From: Kiloniellales bacterium
GTDB taxonomy: Bacteria > Pseudomonadota > Alphaproteobacteria > Kiloniellales > JAKSDN01
NCBI GenBank assembly: GCA_022360075.1
Contig: JAKSDN010001491.1
Coordinates: 1-9,231 of the forward strand
DNA: 9,231 bases
Reading direction: 5' to 3'
In this document: positions 1 to 7,149 of the stretch, piece after piece
Numbering within the stretch: position 1 is the stretch's first letter
How the letters are laid out: every line of letters begins with the position of its first letter
The notes under the pieces: model-generated
What the model was told of the DNA's origin: nothing
Database searches by the model: none
What the model saw: only the letters and a program-made list of their open reading frames with translations
Translations under genes and position numbers: made by a program

Positions 1-210
1 CACGTGCTTGGCCGCCTTGGCAAAGGCGACGGGCTCGCTCCTGACGGCGCCGGCATCGTCCGGCGCGGCGCTCTTGGAGAGACCGCCGCTCTGGGCTTGG
101 GCCGTGTGGCGCTGGGCCAGCGCTTCAAGCGCCTGCGCCGGCGTCCGGCCATGGCCACCACCATCGGGACGATGCAACGCGACAGGGGCAAAGGTTGCGG
201 CATTCAGCAT
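1..210 (-). CDS. Unrecognised protein, N-terminal 70 residues only (runs off the left edge)
   Basis: The leftward frame opens with ATG at 208-210 and stays open for 70 codons to the window edge, so the C-terminus is missing. The start is well supported: on the minus strand an AGGAGGAGG ribosome binding site sits a few bases before the ATG. The visible peptide begins MLNAATFAPVALHRPDGGGH and then becomes rich in Ala, Gln and Lys, with no signal peptide, membrane segment or catalytic motif. It looks like a flexible N-terminal region. It lies 155 bases downstream of the pentapeptide-repeat gene on the same strand, so co-transcription is possible, although the gap is long enough for its own promoter. 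I do not recognise the family. Confidence rests on the ribosome binding site and the open frame rather than on homology. Confidence 0.55.
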   Translation of the reverse strand, partial: MLNAATFAPVALHRPDGGGHGRTPAQALEALAQRHTAQAQSGGLSKSAAPDDAGAVRSEPVAFAKAAKHV

Positions 211-365
211 GGGAGCCTCCTCCTGAGGATCCTGAACTGCGTCAACGGCGCGCCTCCGAACTGGAAAAGCTCCGGCCCGCCTCGGGCGTCTACGTGACGC
301 CGGCGACCCGGAGGCCGCCGATCACTCGAATAAACCTCAAATGTGAAGGATCTATTGCTTACGCC

Positions 366-1679
366 CTATTTCCTCTCGGGCAGGCGCGCGCCTTCGAGCA
401 GCGCCTGGTCGAGGATCGCCCCCTCGAGCTGCGCGTTGCGCAGGTCGGCGCCACGCAGGTCGGCACCGCTGAGATCGGCGTTGTTCATCGCCGCGCCGCG
501 CAAATCCGCCTTCACCAGGTTGGCACCGGACAAGCGGGCGCCGCTCAAGTCGGAGGGCTGGAAGCGGCCGGTGCCGAGCCCGTCAGGACCACGGATCTCG
601 ATCCTGTTGAGGCGGACCTCCGCCAGGTTGGCTCGCGTGAGATCGGCATTGCGCAGGCTCGCCCCCCGCACCGACGCCCGCGCAAGGTTCGCGCCGCTCA
701 GATCGGCCGACGCGAGATCGATGAGGTTCAAGGAAGCATCGCTCAGATCGGCCCGGCTCAAGTCGGCGCCGCCGAGGCTCGCGCCGCTGAGATTCGCGCC
801 CGCGAGGTTCATGCGGGCCAGGTCGGCGGCAGGCAGTTCGCAGCGCGCGCCCTCGCGCCCGTTCGACTCGATCCACTTCCGATGCGCGGCCACGCGTTCC
901 AGCACCTTGTCCGTCCAGTCAAGGCCCTCGCCCAGGACGGTGCTTTCGTCGGTCTTGGCCTGCTCCAGGGCGACCGGGCTGTAGATCGCGCCTTCGAGCA
1001 TCGCGCCCTTGAGGTCGGCGCCCGCCAAATGCGCTTCGCTGAGATCGGCCTCGGCCAGGTTCGCCCCCGCCAGGCTGGCCGCGCTGAGCGAGGCGCCGGC
1101 CAGATCCGCGCCTTCGAGATCAGCGCCCTGCAGATCGGTCCGGTTCAGGCGAGCTCTGGCGAGCTTGGCGCCCTTGAAGTTGCAGCCCTGCATCATGGCG
1201 CCAGAGCAATCGGCCTGCGTGAGGGTCGTGCCCTCGAAGCTGGCGCCGGCGGCATTGGCGCTGGTCAGCACCGCCTCGGCCATGTCCGCACCGCTCAGCA
1301 CGGACGGCCGGTTCTGCGAGCCGTCGCCGCCGGCGTCGAGCAGCATGCCGCCACGCAGGTCGGCCTCGCGCAGGATCGTGCCGCGCATCAGGGAGCCGCG
1401 AAAGTTCGCGCCCTTGAGATCGGCCCGGAAGAAGTTGGCGGCCGTCAGATCGGCACCGGAGAAATCGGCCGAGAAAGCGTCCACCTCGGCCAGATCCGCG
1501 GACACGAGCTTGGCCTTGTGGAGCTTGGCGCCGGATAGCTTGGCGCCCGTCAGAACGGCCTTCGAAAGATCCCAGCGCGAGAGATCGGCGAGGCCGAGAT
1601 CTGCCCGCGCGCCGCCCCTCTGCTTTCGCACCCAAAGCTTGTGATTGCGAACGACTGTGCGGATCTCGTCCGGCGACAT
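366..1679 (-). CDS. Pentapeptide-repeat protein with two repeat blocks
   Basis: This 437-residue protein is dominated by A(D/N)LxxA-type five-residue repeats such as ADLSGADLRGADL, the hallmark of pentapeptide-repeat proteins, which fold as right-handed quadrilateral beta-helices. The repeats form two blocks, about residues 26-232 and 279-434. A non-repeat segment at about 233-278 separates them and looks helical (LDWTDKVLERVAAHRKWIES). Each block is preceded by a similar header: HKLWVRKQRGGARADL near residues 13-28 and HRKWIESNGREGARCEL near 266-282. This suggests duplication of a whole header-plus-helix module. A short break also occurs at about 113-127 (LLDAGGDGSQNRPSVLSG). There is no signal peptide or membrane helix, so a cytoplasmic location is likely. 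The biochemical role of most family members is unknown. Some (Qnr, MfpA) mimic DNA and protect gyrase, but nothing here specifically supports that role. The start at 1679 is the first ATG of the frame, with only a weak G-rich ribosome binding site. The long rightward frame over the same bases is an antisense shadow of the repeats. Confidence 0.93.
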   Translation of the reverse strand: MSPDEIRTVVRNHKLWVRKQRGGARADLGLADLSRWDLSKAVLTGAKLSGAKLHKAKLVSADLAEVDAFSADFSGADLTAANFFRADLKGANFRGSLMRGTILREADLRGGMLLDAGGDGSQNRPSVLSGADMAEAVLTSANAAGASFEGTTLTQADCSGAMMQGCNFKGAKLARARLNRTDLQGADLEGADLAGASLSAASLAGANLAEADLSEAHLAGADLKGAMLEGAIYSPVALEQAKTDESTVLGEGLDWTDKVLERVAAHRKWIESNGREGARCELPAADLARMNLAGANLSGASLGGADLSRADLSDASLNLIDLASADLSGANLARASVRGASLRNADLTRANLAEVRLNRIEIRGPDGLGTGRFQPSDLSGARLSGANLVKADLRGAAMNNADLSGADLRGADLRNAQLEGAILDQALLEGARLPERK

Positions 1680-2048
1680 GCGGCCCCCCGAAGTCCTGCT
1701 TCCCCGAAGGCGATAATACCCGCCGAAAGGAGATCAAATAAAGCCGGAACAAAGATCCAATGAAGGCCGCACGATTTGCGCGGGTTTTGCTTCCGAACGG
1801 ATGCCGCGATCGCTCACTGCGGTAAAATTCAAGCGACGGACACTTCGATCGCGCAGCGCCCAAGCAGAGGCCGTCGGCAGGGCGACCGTACGAGAGAGAT
1901 CGGCGAGAAAAGGCTCTGCCCGGAAGACGGGATCGATCGACTTCTTTTGCGTGCCGCGTGGATCGAGGCCGCGCGAAGCGACAGTAATGCCTTTACGCTT
2001 TTGCCTTAGCGTCGCTCACTGCTTCAGAGCATTCGCCACCGGGGTCCC
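1680..2048. other. Intergenic region between divergent genes
   Basis: These 369 bases separate the leftward pentapeptide-repeat gene from the rightward 416-residue gene, so promoters for both directions should lie here. Short frames exist, but none has a convincing ribosome binding site or protein-like composition. The only promoter-like signal I can point to is the leftward candidate at 1713-1741, listed separately. I see no tRNA, convincing terminator hairpin or repeat. Confidence 0.5.
1713..1741 (-). promoter_or_regulatory. Candidate sigma70-type promoter for the pentapeptide-repeat gene
   Basis: On the minus strand a TATTAT -10 box (1713-1718) lies 17 bases downstream of TTATTT (1736-1741), a poor -35 match. 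The -10 box is good and stands out in a locally AT-richer stretch about 35 bases before the start codon. This is pattern matching only, and alphaproteobacterial promoters often deviate from the consensus. Confidence 0.25.
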
Positions 2049-3299
2049 ATGGTCGCCGCCCATCCAAGGAAAACGCCGGTCGCCGCCCGCTCCTACAGCT
2101 ATGAAGTGAGCTGGCACGAGGACGGCCGCTGGCAGATCGATTCGCTGTTGGAAGACGAGACGGAGGCGGTGGGTCGCGCCCGCATGCTGCTGGCCCAAGG
2201 CCGCGGCGAGGAGGTCAAGGTCGTCTGCTATCGCAGCAGCTCAAGCGGCACGCAGGTCACGAGCGAGCTGCTGCGCGAGCGCCGATCGGCGGGCAAGACC
2301 TTGGGCTTCCGGATGACGGGCGACATCGATCAGGCGCCGCCGTGCGAGACGCTCGCCGATTTGCGGGGGCTGGAAAGCCGGATGACGATCGCTGCCCTGT
2401 TTCGGCGCAGCCTGTCCGAGTGGCAGATCACGCCCAGCGAGCTGATCTGCGATTGGCGCTACCTGCGCCGGCTGTCCGACGAAGGCCGGGCCCTCAATGC
2501 CGCGGTTCATCGTGTCGCCGCCCGTCAGGCCGGCGTCTCCGCCGAGCCGGCCGCGCGGCGCAAGGCTCTGGACCGTCTGGTGCACAGCGGCCTTCGCCGA
2601 GCCCGCGACAATCACGGGCGGCGCGCCAAGCTGCCCAACCTGCGCGACTGCGCGCCGGCCAAGGCCGGCGCGTCGATCAAGGACCGCTTCGGCCCCGAGT
2701 CCCACGACGAGCTGTTTGTGCTCGCATTGAGCGGAAGGCTCAGCGAGGAAGGCTCCCTGCTGGCCAAGCTCGATGTGCTGCTCGGACTCATCGCCAGTGG
2801 CCTTCCCGACGATCAACGGGGACTGGTCGAGGCCGTTCTCGCGGACTGTCTGGGCTTTCCGGAGATCCTGACCGAGCTCTTCCCGGAAAGCGCGCGCCTC
2901 GCGGACTTCATCGATCGTCTCGTGGACCTGCTCCAAGGCCATCCGCCGCAGGCTGCGGCGGGTTCGAGCGCAAGGCTTCAAGCCATCGGTATTCTGCTCG
3001 CGGCCGGCCACGCACCGTCCTGCGAACGCGTGCTGCTCGAGCGGCTTCGTCGCGAGCTGGCTGGACAGGCGCCCCTCGACCGTCACAACCCGCACAACGA
3101 GGCACGTTGTCTGCAGCTTCTGAGCCGCAGCCTCCGCTGCAGCAACGGCGATTGGCTGGGCGGCCCGGCCATGCAGGCCGCCTTGGCCACGCGCAAGCGG
3201 CGCCTGCGGGACTCCGGGCTGCGCGACCTGGGCCTGGAGTCGGCCGCCGACGCGCTGTCCACGGCCGGCAAGGAACCAGCCGCCGCCGTAAGCGATTGA
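2049..3299 (+). CDS. Uncharacterised 416-residue, mostly helical protein
   Basis: I do not recognise this protein as a named family. Residues about 15-62 form a small alpha/beta-looking module (YSYEVSWHEDGRWQI, then an acidic helix, then GEEVKVVCY). After a linker, residues 100-400 are rich in amphipathic helices with many Leu, Ala and Arg. The central segment at about 211-292 (KDRFGPESHDELFVLALSGR, followed by long leucine-rich helices) is the most regular part. The C-terminus is Ala-rich and probably disordered. There is no signal peptide, membrane segment or visible catalytic motif. The chosen start, ATG at 2049, has a modest GGGG sequence about four bases upstream; no better in-frame start is evident. 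The gene runs in the same direction as the recombinase-like gene, 173 bases upstream of its preferred start, so a functional link is possible but unproven. Composition matches its neighbours and gives no sign of recent transfer. Confidence 0.75.
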   Translation: MVAAHPRKTPVAARSYSYEVSWHEDGRWQIDSLLEDETEAVGRARMLLAQGRGEEVKVVCYRSSSSGTQVTSELLRERRSAGKTLGFRMTGDIDQAPPCETLADLRGLESRMTIAALFRRSLSEWQITPSELICDWRYLRRLSDEGRALNAAVHRVAARQAGVSAEPAARRKALDRLVHSGLRRARDNHGRRAKLPNLRDCAPAKAGASIKDRFGPESHDELFVLALSGRLSEEGSLLAKLDVLLGLIASGLPDDQRGLVEAVLADCLGFPEILTELFPESARLADFIDRLVDLLQGHPPQAAAGSSARLQAIGILLAAGHAPSCERVLLERLRRELAGQAPLDRHNPHNEARCLQLLSRSLRCSNGDWLGGPAMQAALATRKRRLRDSGLRDLGLESAADALSTAGKEPAAAVSD

Positions 3300-3472
3300 T
3301 CGGCATATCAGCCTGAAAGCCGGCGCCGGCCTAACTTTGTCACAACCGTCCGGTCCAGACCGACCGCTAGACTCGGCCACTGGCAACCTGTCGCGGCACG
3401 TCGCGGCCACGCCTGGGGCGCGTGTGTGGGTGCCGTGGGGCAAGGGATTCAGGGTCGAAGGGAAGGGCGGCG

Positions 3473-4759
3473 GTGGGCATCGCCGATGGAATCGGGACTA
3501 GGCTTGAGCTGATCGGCAAGCGCGAGGTCAGACGGCTGAGGACCGGAAAGACGCTCTGGGACAGCGACGTCCGCGGCTTCGGGGTCGTCGCTGAAGGCAA
3601 GCGAAAGACCTACTTCCTGGAGACCGGCCTCGGCGGCCGTCATCAGCGCTTCGTCATCGGCACGGATGGCGCGCCATGGTCGCCGGAAAGCGCCCGGCGC
3701 GAGGCTTGGCGGATCAAGTCCCGCTTGATGATCGAGGCCAGCCTCAAGGCTTCGGGACTGACCCGTCAATCGGTCGAGCGCCTGAAACCGGGCCAGGTGG
3801 TGTGGGATCATGAGGTCAAGGGCCTCGGTCTACGCTGTCAGCGTCGGGCCAAGGTCTACGTCCTCAAGACCCGGCTCGGCGGCCGGCAGCGTTGGTTCAC
3901 GATCGGCGAGGATGGATCGGACTGGAGCCCGGAGAGCGCCCGGGTGGAAGCCAAGAGGCTGCTCCGCGAGATCGCCCAAGGGCGCGACCCCGGCCTGGAT
4001 CGGGCGATGCGCAAGGGCACGCTGACGGTCGACCAGCTTTGCGATCTCTACTTGGCGGCGCGCGCCGGAGAGACGACGGAGGACGCGCTCGCCCGCGACC
4101 GGCGCCTGCTCGCCGATCTGGTCCGGCCGCTGCTCGGCCGGCGTCGGCTGCGCACGCTGTCGGGACCGACGATCGAGCGCTGTCTGCGCCCCCTGATGGC
4201 GGCCGGCGAAGGGGGCGAGGGGACCGAGGCGACGAGAACGCAAGACGGCCGCGATGCGGCGATCGCCCGGCGCGCCTTCGCCATCCTCGCGGCGATGTTC
4301 GACCTCGCCATCGAACGGGGTCTGATGCGCGGCAACCCACTGGCAGGCTCGAGGCTGCCCGCTCCGGCGACGAGCGACGTCGGCGCCGCGGCCTTGGGCC
4401 TGCTGAGGCTGGGGCGCGAGCCGGGGAAATCGCAAAAGGTTGCGAACAGCCCGGCTGCGCTGGCGGCCATACGCCTGGTGGCGCTCACCGGCTGCGACAG
4501 CGAGTCGGTCGTCACGCTGCGCTGGTCTCAAGTGGACCTGCAGGCCGCGCGCCTCCACCTCGACGACGGCGATGCGATACCGCTGGGCATCCCGGCGCTC
4601 GCGATGCTGCGGGCCCTGCCTCGCTCGTCGGGCTCGGACCGGCTTTTTCCAGGTTTGAACGGCAACCTCGAGGCACTCTGGCAAGAGATGCGGCGATCGA
4701 GCGGCGGGCCGGACCTGACCTTGGACGAGCTGCCCCGGGCCCTTGCCGGTTTGGCCTGA
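3473..4759 (+). CDS. Tyrosine-recombinase-like protein, catalytically dead, with tandem arm-binding domains
   Basis: This 428-residue protein has the layout of integrases with a DUF4102-type N-terminal arm-DNA-binding domain, but that domain is duplicated. Copy one spans about residues 20-90 (TLWDSDVRGFGV, FVIGTDGAPWSPESAR) and copy two about 103-172 (VVWDHEVKGLGL, FTIGEDGSDWSPESAR). Residues 184-290 resemble the SAM-like core-binding domain. Residues 325-428 align with the catalytic domain, but its residues are gone. LTGCDSESVVTLRW carries Asp342 where the first catalytic Arg belongs. DLTLDELPRALAGLA carries Asp418 and Pro421 in place of the His and Arg of HxxR. The beta-hairpin lysine region is shortened, and the protein ends before the Gly-His and Tyr segments. 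No continuation is visible in other frames downstream. The preferred start is GTG 3473, with GAAGGGAAGGG just upstream; a frame-open GTG at 3422 would add 17 residues. Recombination activity is very unlikely. A role as a DNA-binding or architectural protein is inference. Confidence 0.85.
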   Translation: MGIADGIGTRLELIGKREVRRLRTGKTLWDSDVRGFGVVAEGKRKTYFLETGLGGRHQRFVIGTDGAPWSPESARREAWRIKSRLMIEASLKASGLTRQSVERLKPGQVVWDHEVKGLGLRCQRRAKVYVLKTRLGGRQRWFTIGEDGSDWSPESARVEAKRLLREIAQGRDPGLDRAMRKGTLTVDQLCDLYLAARAGETTEDALARDRRLLADLVRPLLGRRRLRTLSGPTIERCLRPLMAAGEGGEGTEATRTQDGRDAAIARRAFAILAAMFDLAIERGLMRGNPLAGSRLPAPATSDVGAAALGLLRLGREPGKSQKVANSPAALAAIRLVALTGCDSESVVTLRWSQVDLQAARLHLDDGDAIPLGIPALAMLRALPRSSGSDRLFPGLNGNLEALWQEMRRSSGGPDLTLDELPRALAGLA

Positions 4760-4896
4760 TCGCCCCTTCGCGGCCTCGCCACGGCGCTGAAGTCGTGCCC
4801 CCGGCGTCACTCAAAACAGCCCTACGATTGTCCCACAAACCGCCGCAATTCGGTCGTAGTATTCCGGGAATTCAAGTCGAGACCTGTGGGGTTGGC

Positions 4897-5103
4897 ATGA
4901 GCCATCGTCGCAGCATGACAGTGCACGAACCGTCCGAAGAGCGGACCGAAGCGGCTTCCGACGCTCGCCGGGTAGCCCGGGAAGACGACCCGAGGCTAGT
5001 CCGCCGGCTCTGGCGCCGCGTGAAACGGGAGCTGGCCGCGGCGGTCGAGCATCGCCTGGCCCATGCATGGGGGCCGCCCTCCGGCCGCCTCAAGAACGGC
5101 TGA
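4897..5103 (+). CDS. Small basic protein, 68 residues, unrecognised
   Basis: ATG 4897 is preceded by a GTGGGG sequence at a workable distance and opens a 68-codon frame ending in TGA at 5101-5103. The peptide starts MSHRRSMTVHEPSEERTEAA. It continues into an Arg-rich stretch that could form an amphipathic helix (DPRLVRRLWRRVKRELAAAV), followed by a short Pro/Gly-containing tail. There is no membrane segment or signal peptide. It lies 137 bases after the recombinase-like gene on the same strand. A second ATG at 4915 would give a version six residues shorter. The protein-like helix and ribosome binding site favour a real gene, but long spurious frames are common at this base composition. A nucleic-acid-binding role could be guessed from its charge but is not shown. 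Confidence 0.4.
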   Translation: MSHRRSMTVHEPSEERTEAASDARRVAREDDPRLVRRLWRRVKRELAAAVEHRLAHAWGPPSGRLKNG

Positions 5104-5220
5104 GGCGCCGGCTCGCGATCGTAAGACTGTCCGCCGGCGCGGTGAACGCGGCACGGGCAAGGACACGGCGATCGTGGCGCCGTGGATCCGCTGCGCAGCG
5201 CCGCGGCACTGAAATTACAA

Positions 5221-5409
5221 TCACCTCAAACGCTTAACGGCGGCCAGACTCCAGATCTTCGGCCGCCAAATCTGGGATCTCTCATGCCGATAGCCTGACT
5301 TCCAAGGCCCTGCTACCCAACACGCTTGTCCAGACGGGTAAACCTCCCATCCGAATGGCAAGTCGTCATTGATATTGACGGATAGCTTATTCGCGCTATT
5401 ACGCTTCAT
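5221..5409 (-). CDS. Doubtful small hypothetical protein, 62 residues
   Basis: A leftward frame from ATG 5407-5409 to a stop at 5221-5223 encodes a Trp-rich peptide (for example FGWEVYPSGQACWVAGPWKS). Its amino-acid mix is more protein-like than most shadow frames, and no larger gene overlaps it. Against it, there is no ribosome binding site before the ATG, no recognisable motif, and the candidate chemoreceptor promoters lie over or beside its 5' end. It could be a remnant of a transferred gene in the AT-richer stretch or simply chance. Confidence 0.2.
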   Translation of the reverse strand: MKRNSANKLSVNINDDLPFGWEVYPSGQACWVAGPWKSGYRHERSQIWRPKIWSLAAVKRLR

Positions 5410-5433
5410 AGCGCAAATAAATCAGTTATTTTC

Positions 5434-5461
5434 TTGAGGTTTTTCTCTGGGTAACTTTAAT
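5434..5461 (+). promoter_or_regulatory. Candidate sigma70-type promoter for the chemoreceptor gene
   Basis: TTGAGG (5434-5439) and TTTAAT (5456-5461, five of six consensus bases) are separated by 16 bases. Transcription from here would begin near 5468 and give an untranslated leader of about 57 bases before ATG 5525. It would also make the upstream in-frame ATG at 5465 nearly leaderless or untranscribed, which supports the 5525 start. Confidence 0.35.
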
Positions 5462-5524
5462 AGAATGATAATTTTTCCCCGATTTATTTGCAACACGACT
5501 TCACAGATCTCGCGGGGACGAAAA

Positions 5525-7024
5525 ATGAATCTCGGATTGCTTTCGAAGAAGGCAGCAAGCGACCAGAGCTCGATTCAGCCGAGCGCCTTCAAGCAGATGG
5601 TCGAGGACATGCCGGTCAGCGTCATGACTTGCGATCTCACCGATTTCACCATCACCTATGCCAACCGCTCCTCCCTGGAAGCGCTGAGAACGATCGAGCA
5701 CGTCTTGCCGGTCAAGGCGGACCAGATCGTCGGGCAGTCGATCGACATCTTCCACAAGAACCCGGAGCATCAGCGCCGGCTGCTGGCCGACCCGAGCAAC
5801 CTGCCGTTCAAGGCCAAGATCACGATCGGCGGCGAATGGCTCGACTTGTTGGTGACGGCGATCCATGACAACAGCGGCCGCTACCTCGGGCCGATGCTGA
5901 CCTGGAGCATCGTCACCGAGCAGCTCAAGCAAGAGGCCGAGGCCGAAAAGCTCATGCAGATGATCGACGTCATGCCGATCAACGTGATGATGGCCAACAA
6001 GGACACGCTGGAGATCGAGTACATCAACAAGACCAGCCAGAAGACCTTGGCCCAGCTTCAGAGCCTGCTGCCCTGCCCGGTCACCGAGCTCCAGGGCAAG
6101 TGCATCGACATCTTCCACAAGAACCCGGACCACCAACGCCGCCTTCTCGGCGATCCGAGCAACCTGCCGCATCGCGCTGTCATCAGCCTCGGTGACGAGA
6201 AACTGGAGCTGAACGTCGCCGCGATCCGCGACAAGCAGGGCGAGTACATCGGCCCCATGGTGAGCTGGTCGATCGTCACCGACCAGATCAAGATGGCCAA
6301 CAGCGTCGGCTCGGTGGTCACGGCCGTCTCCTCGGCCGCCACCGAGATGCAGGCCAGCGCGACGGCGATGAACGGCAACGCCGAGCAGGCCAACAACAAG
6401 GCCTCGACCGTGGCCTCGGCCTCGGAGGAGCTGAGCAGCTCGATCGGCGAGATCTCGCGCCAGGTCTCCCACGCCGCCGAGGTCGCCCAGAACGCCCTCG
6501 ACGACGCACAGAAGTCGAGCGAAATGATCAACGGCCTGGCCCAGGCGAGCGAGCAGATCGGCGCCGTGGTGAGCCTGATCCAGGACATCGCCGAGCAGAC
6601 CAACCTGCTCGCGCTCAACGCCACGATCGAGGCCGCGCGCGCCGGCGAGGCCGGCAAGGGCTTCGCCGTGGTCGCCTCGGAGGTCAAGGCGCTCGCCAAT
6701 CAGACCGCCAAGGCGACCGAGGAGATCGCGCAGAAGATCTCCGAGATCCAGAACTCGACCGGCGCCGCGGTGACGGCCAACGAGACGATCACCAACCGCA
6801 TCGGCGAGATCAATCAGGCCACGACCGCGATCGCCTCGGCGATCGAGGAACAGGGTGCCGCCACGCAGGAGGTCACGGTCAACATCGGCTCGGTCTCCGA
6901 GTCGAGCTCCGAGACCGGGCGTATCGCCAGCGACATCATGGAGGCCTCCAGCGAGCTCGCCAAGCAGGCCGACGACCTGGAGCAGAACGTCAAGCAGTTC
7001 CTGGAGGCCGTCGGCGCGGCCTGA
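5525..7024 (+). CDS. Soluble methyl-accepting chemotaxis receptor with tandem PAS domains
   Basis: This 499-residue chemoreceptor would signal to a CheA-CheW array and so control flagellar rotation. It has no membrane segment or signal peptide, so it should sense a cytoplasmic or diffusible cue. Two PAS domains lie at about residues 25-131 and 143-253. They are clear duplicates: both contain DIFHKNPxHQRRLL followed by DPSNLP and end in (L/I)GPM(L/V)(T/S)WSIVT(E/D)Q. The paired His residues (77 and 82; 198 and 203) are candidates for ligand or cofactor contact, but that is inference. Residues about 262-495 form the long coiled-coil signalling domain. Its conserved hairpin tip is at about 353-391 ([20 protein letters not shown], then [11 protein letters not shown]). 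There is no C-terminal xWxxF tether for CheR/CheB; the protein ends [12 protein letters not shown] 5525 is chosen over the in-frame ATG 5465 because GGGGAC sits six bases upstream and homologous domains begin well after it. A strong hairpin follows the stop. Confidence 0.93.
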   Translation: MNLGLLSKKAASDQSSIQPSAFKQMVEDMPVSVMTCDLTDFTITYANRSSLEALRTIEHVLPVKADQIVGQSIDIFHKNPEHQRRLLADPSNLPFKAKITIGGEWLDLLVTAIHDNSGRYLGPMLTWSIVTEQLKQEAEAEKLMQMIDVMPINVMMANKDTLEIEYINKTSQKTLAQLQSLLPCPVTELQGKCIDIFHKNPDHQRRLLGDPSNLPHRAVISLGDEKLELNVAAIRDKQGEYIGPMVSWSIVTDQIKMANSVGSVVTAVSSAATEMQASATAMNGNAEQANNKASTVASASEELSSSIGEISRQVSHAAEVAQNALDDAQKSSEMINGLAQASEQIGAVVSLIQDIAEQTNLLALNATIEAARAGEAGKGFAVVASEVKALANQTAKATEEIAQKISEIQNSTGAAVTANETITNRIGEINQATTAIASAIEEQGAATQEVTVNIGSVSESSSETGRIASDIMEASSELAKQADDLEQNVKQFLEAVGAA

Positions 7025-7062
7025 TCCCGGAAAAGAACCTGGCAGCCTGGCACCTCTGCTGG

Positions 7063-7100
7063 AAAGCCGCTCCCGCCCTCGAGAGGGTGGGGGCGGCTTT
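7063..7100. terminator. Intrinsic terminator hairpin between convergent genes
   Basis: AAAGCCGCTCCCGCCCTC pairs with GAGGGTGGGGGCGGCTTT over 18 base pairs, including two G-T wobbles, around a tiny GA/TCGA loop. The A-run at one base and the T-run at the other make it usable from both strands, although the T-tracts are short. It lies 38 bases after the chemoreceptor stop and about 50 bases beyond the stop of the leftward secreted-protein gene, which is the expected place for a shared terminator. Confidence 0.8.
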
Positions 7101-7149
7101 GACTTTCCGCCTCAGAGCTTTGCCGAATGCCCCGCCGGGCGACTGCCGG

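Larger units (their letters stand above)
5104..5524. other. AT-richer intergenic region upstream of the chemoreceptor
   Basis: These roughly 420 bases contain no confident gene. The first hundred are GC-rich, with short inverted repeats around 5181-5205 (CGCTGCGCAGCG) but no T-run. From about 5206 the composition drops sharply: in 5401-5460 only 20 of 60 bases are G or C by hand count, far below the flanking genes. This stretch holds two promoter-like arrangements for the downstream gene. TTGACG at 5375 with TATTAC at 5397 is the weaker; TTGAGG at 5434 with TTTAAT at 5456 is the better and is listed separately. A weak leftward frame at 5221-5409 is also listed separately. Confidence 0.5.

Noticed and set aside
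226..239. Fourteen-base match GAGGATCCTGAACT shared with about 8596-8609
   Set aside because: The match does not extend, the contexts are unrelated (5' leader versus integrase coding), and a chance match of this length is plausible in a window this size.
195..1538. Long rightward frame of 447 codons over the pentapeptide gene
   Set aside because: It is the antisense image of the repeats, with a monotonous pattern (QVGA, EIG) that mirrors the A(D/N)L repeats. The minus-strand product is an obvious known family.
3319..3330. Perfect palindrome GCCGGCGCCGGC after the 416-residue gene
   Set aside because: It would need an almost loopless hairpin, and no clean T-run follows, so it is not a convincing terminator. 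Such palindromes are frequent at this base composition.
2241..3443. Leftward frame of 400 codons opposite the 416-residue gene
   Set aside because: GC-rich coding DNA commonly leaves the opposite strand open. It has no ribosome binding site or motif and extends across the intergenic gap.
3892..4896. Rightward frame inside the recombinase-like gene that runs on into the small basic protein
   Set aside because: The upstream part is an Arg/Gly/Pro-rich shadow of the recombinase frame. Only the portion from ATG 4897 has its own ribosome binding site and plausible composition.
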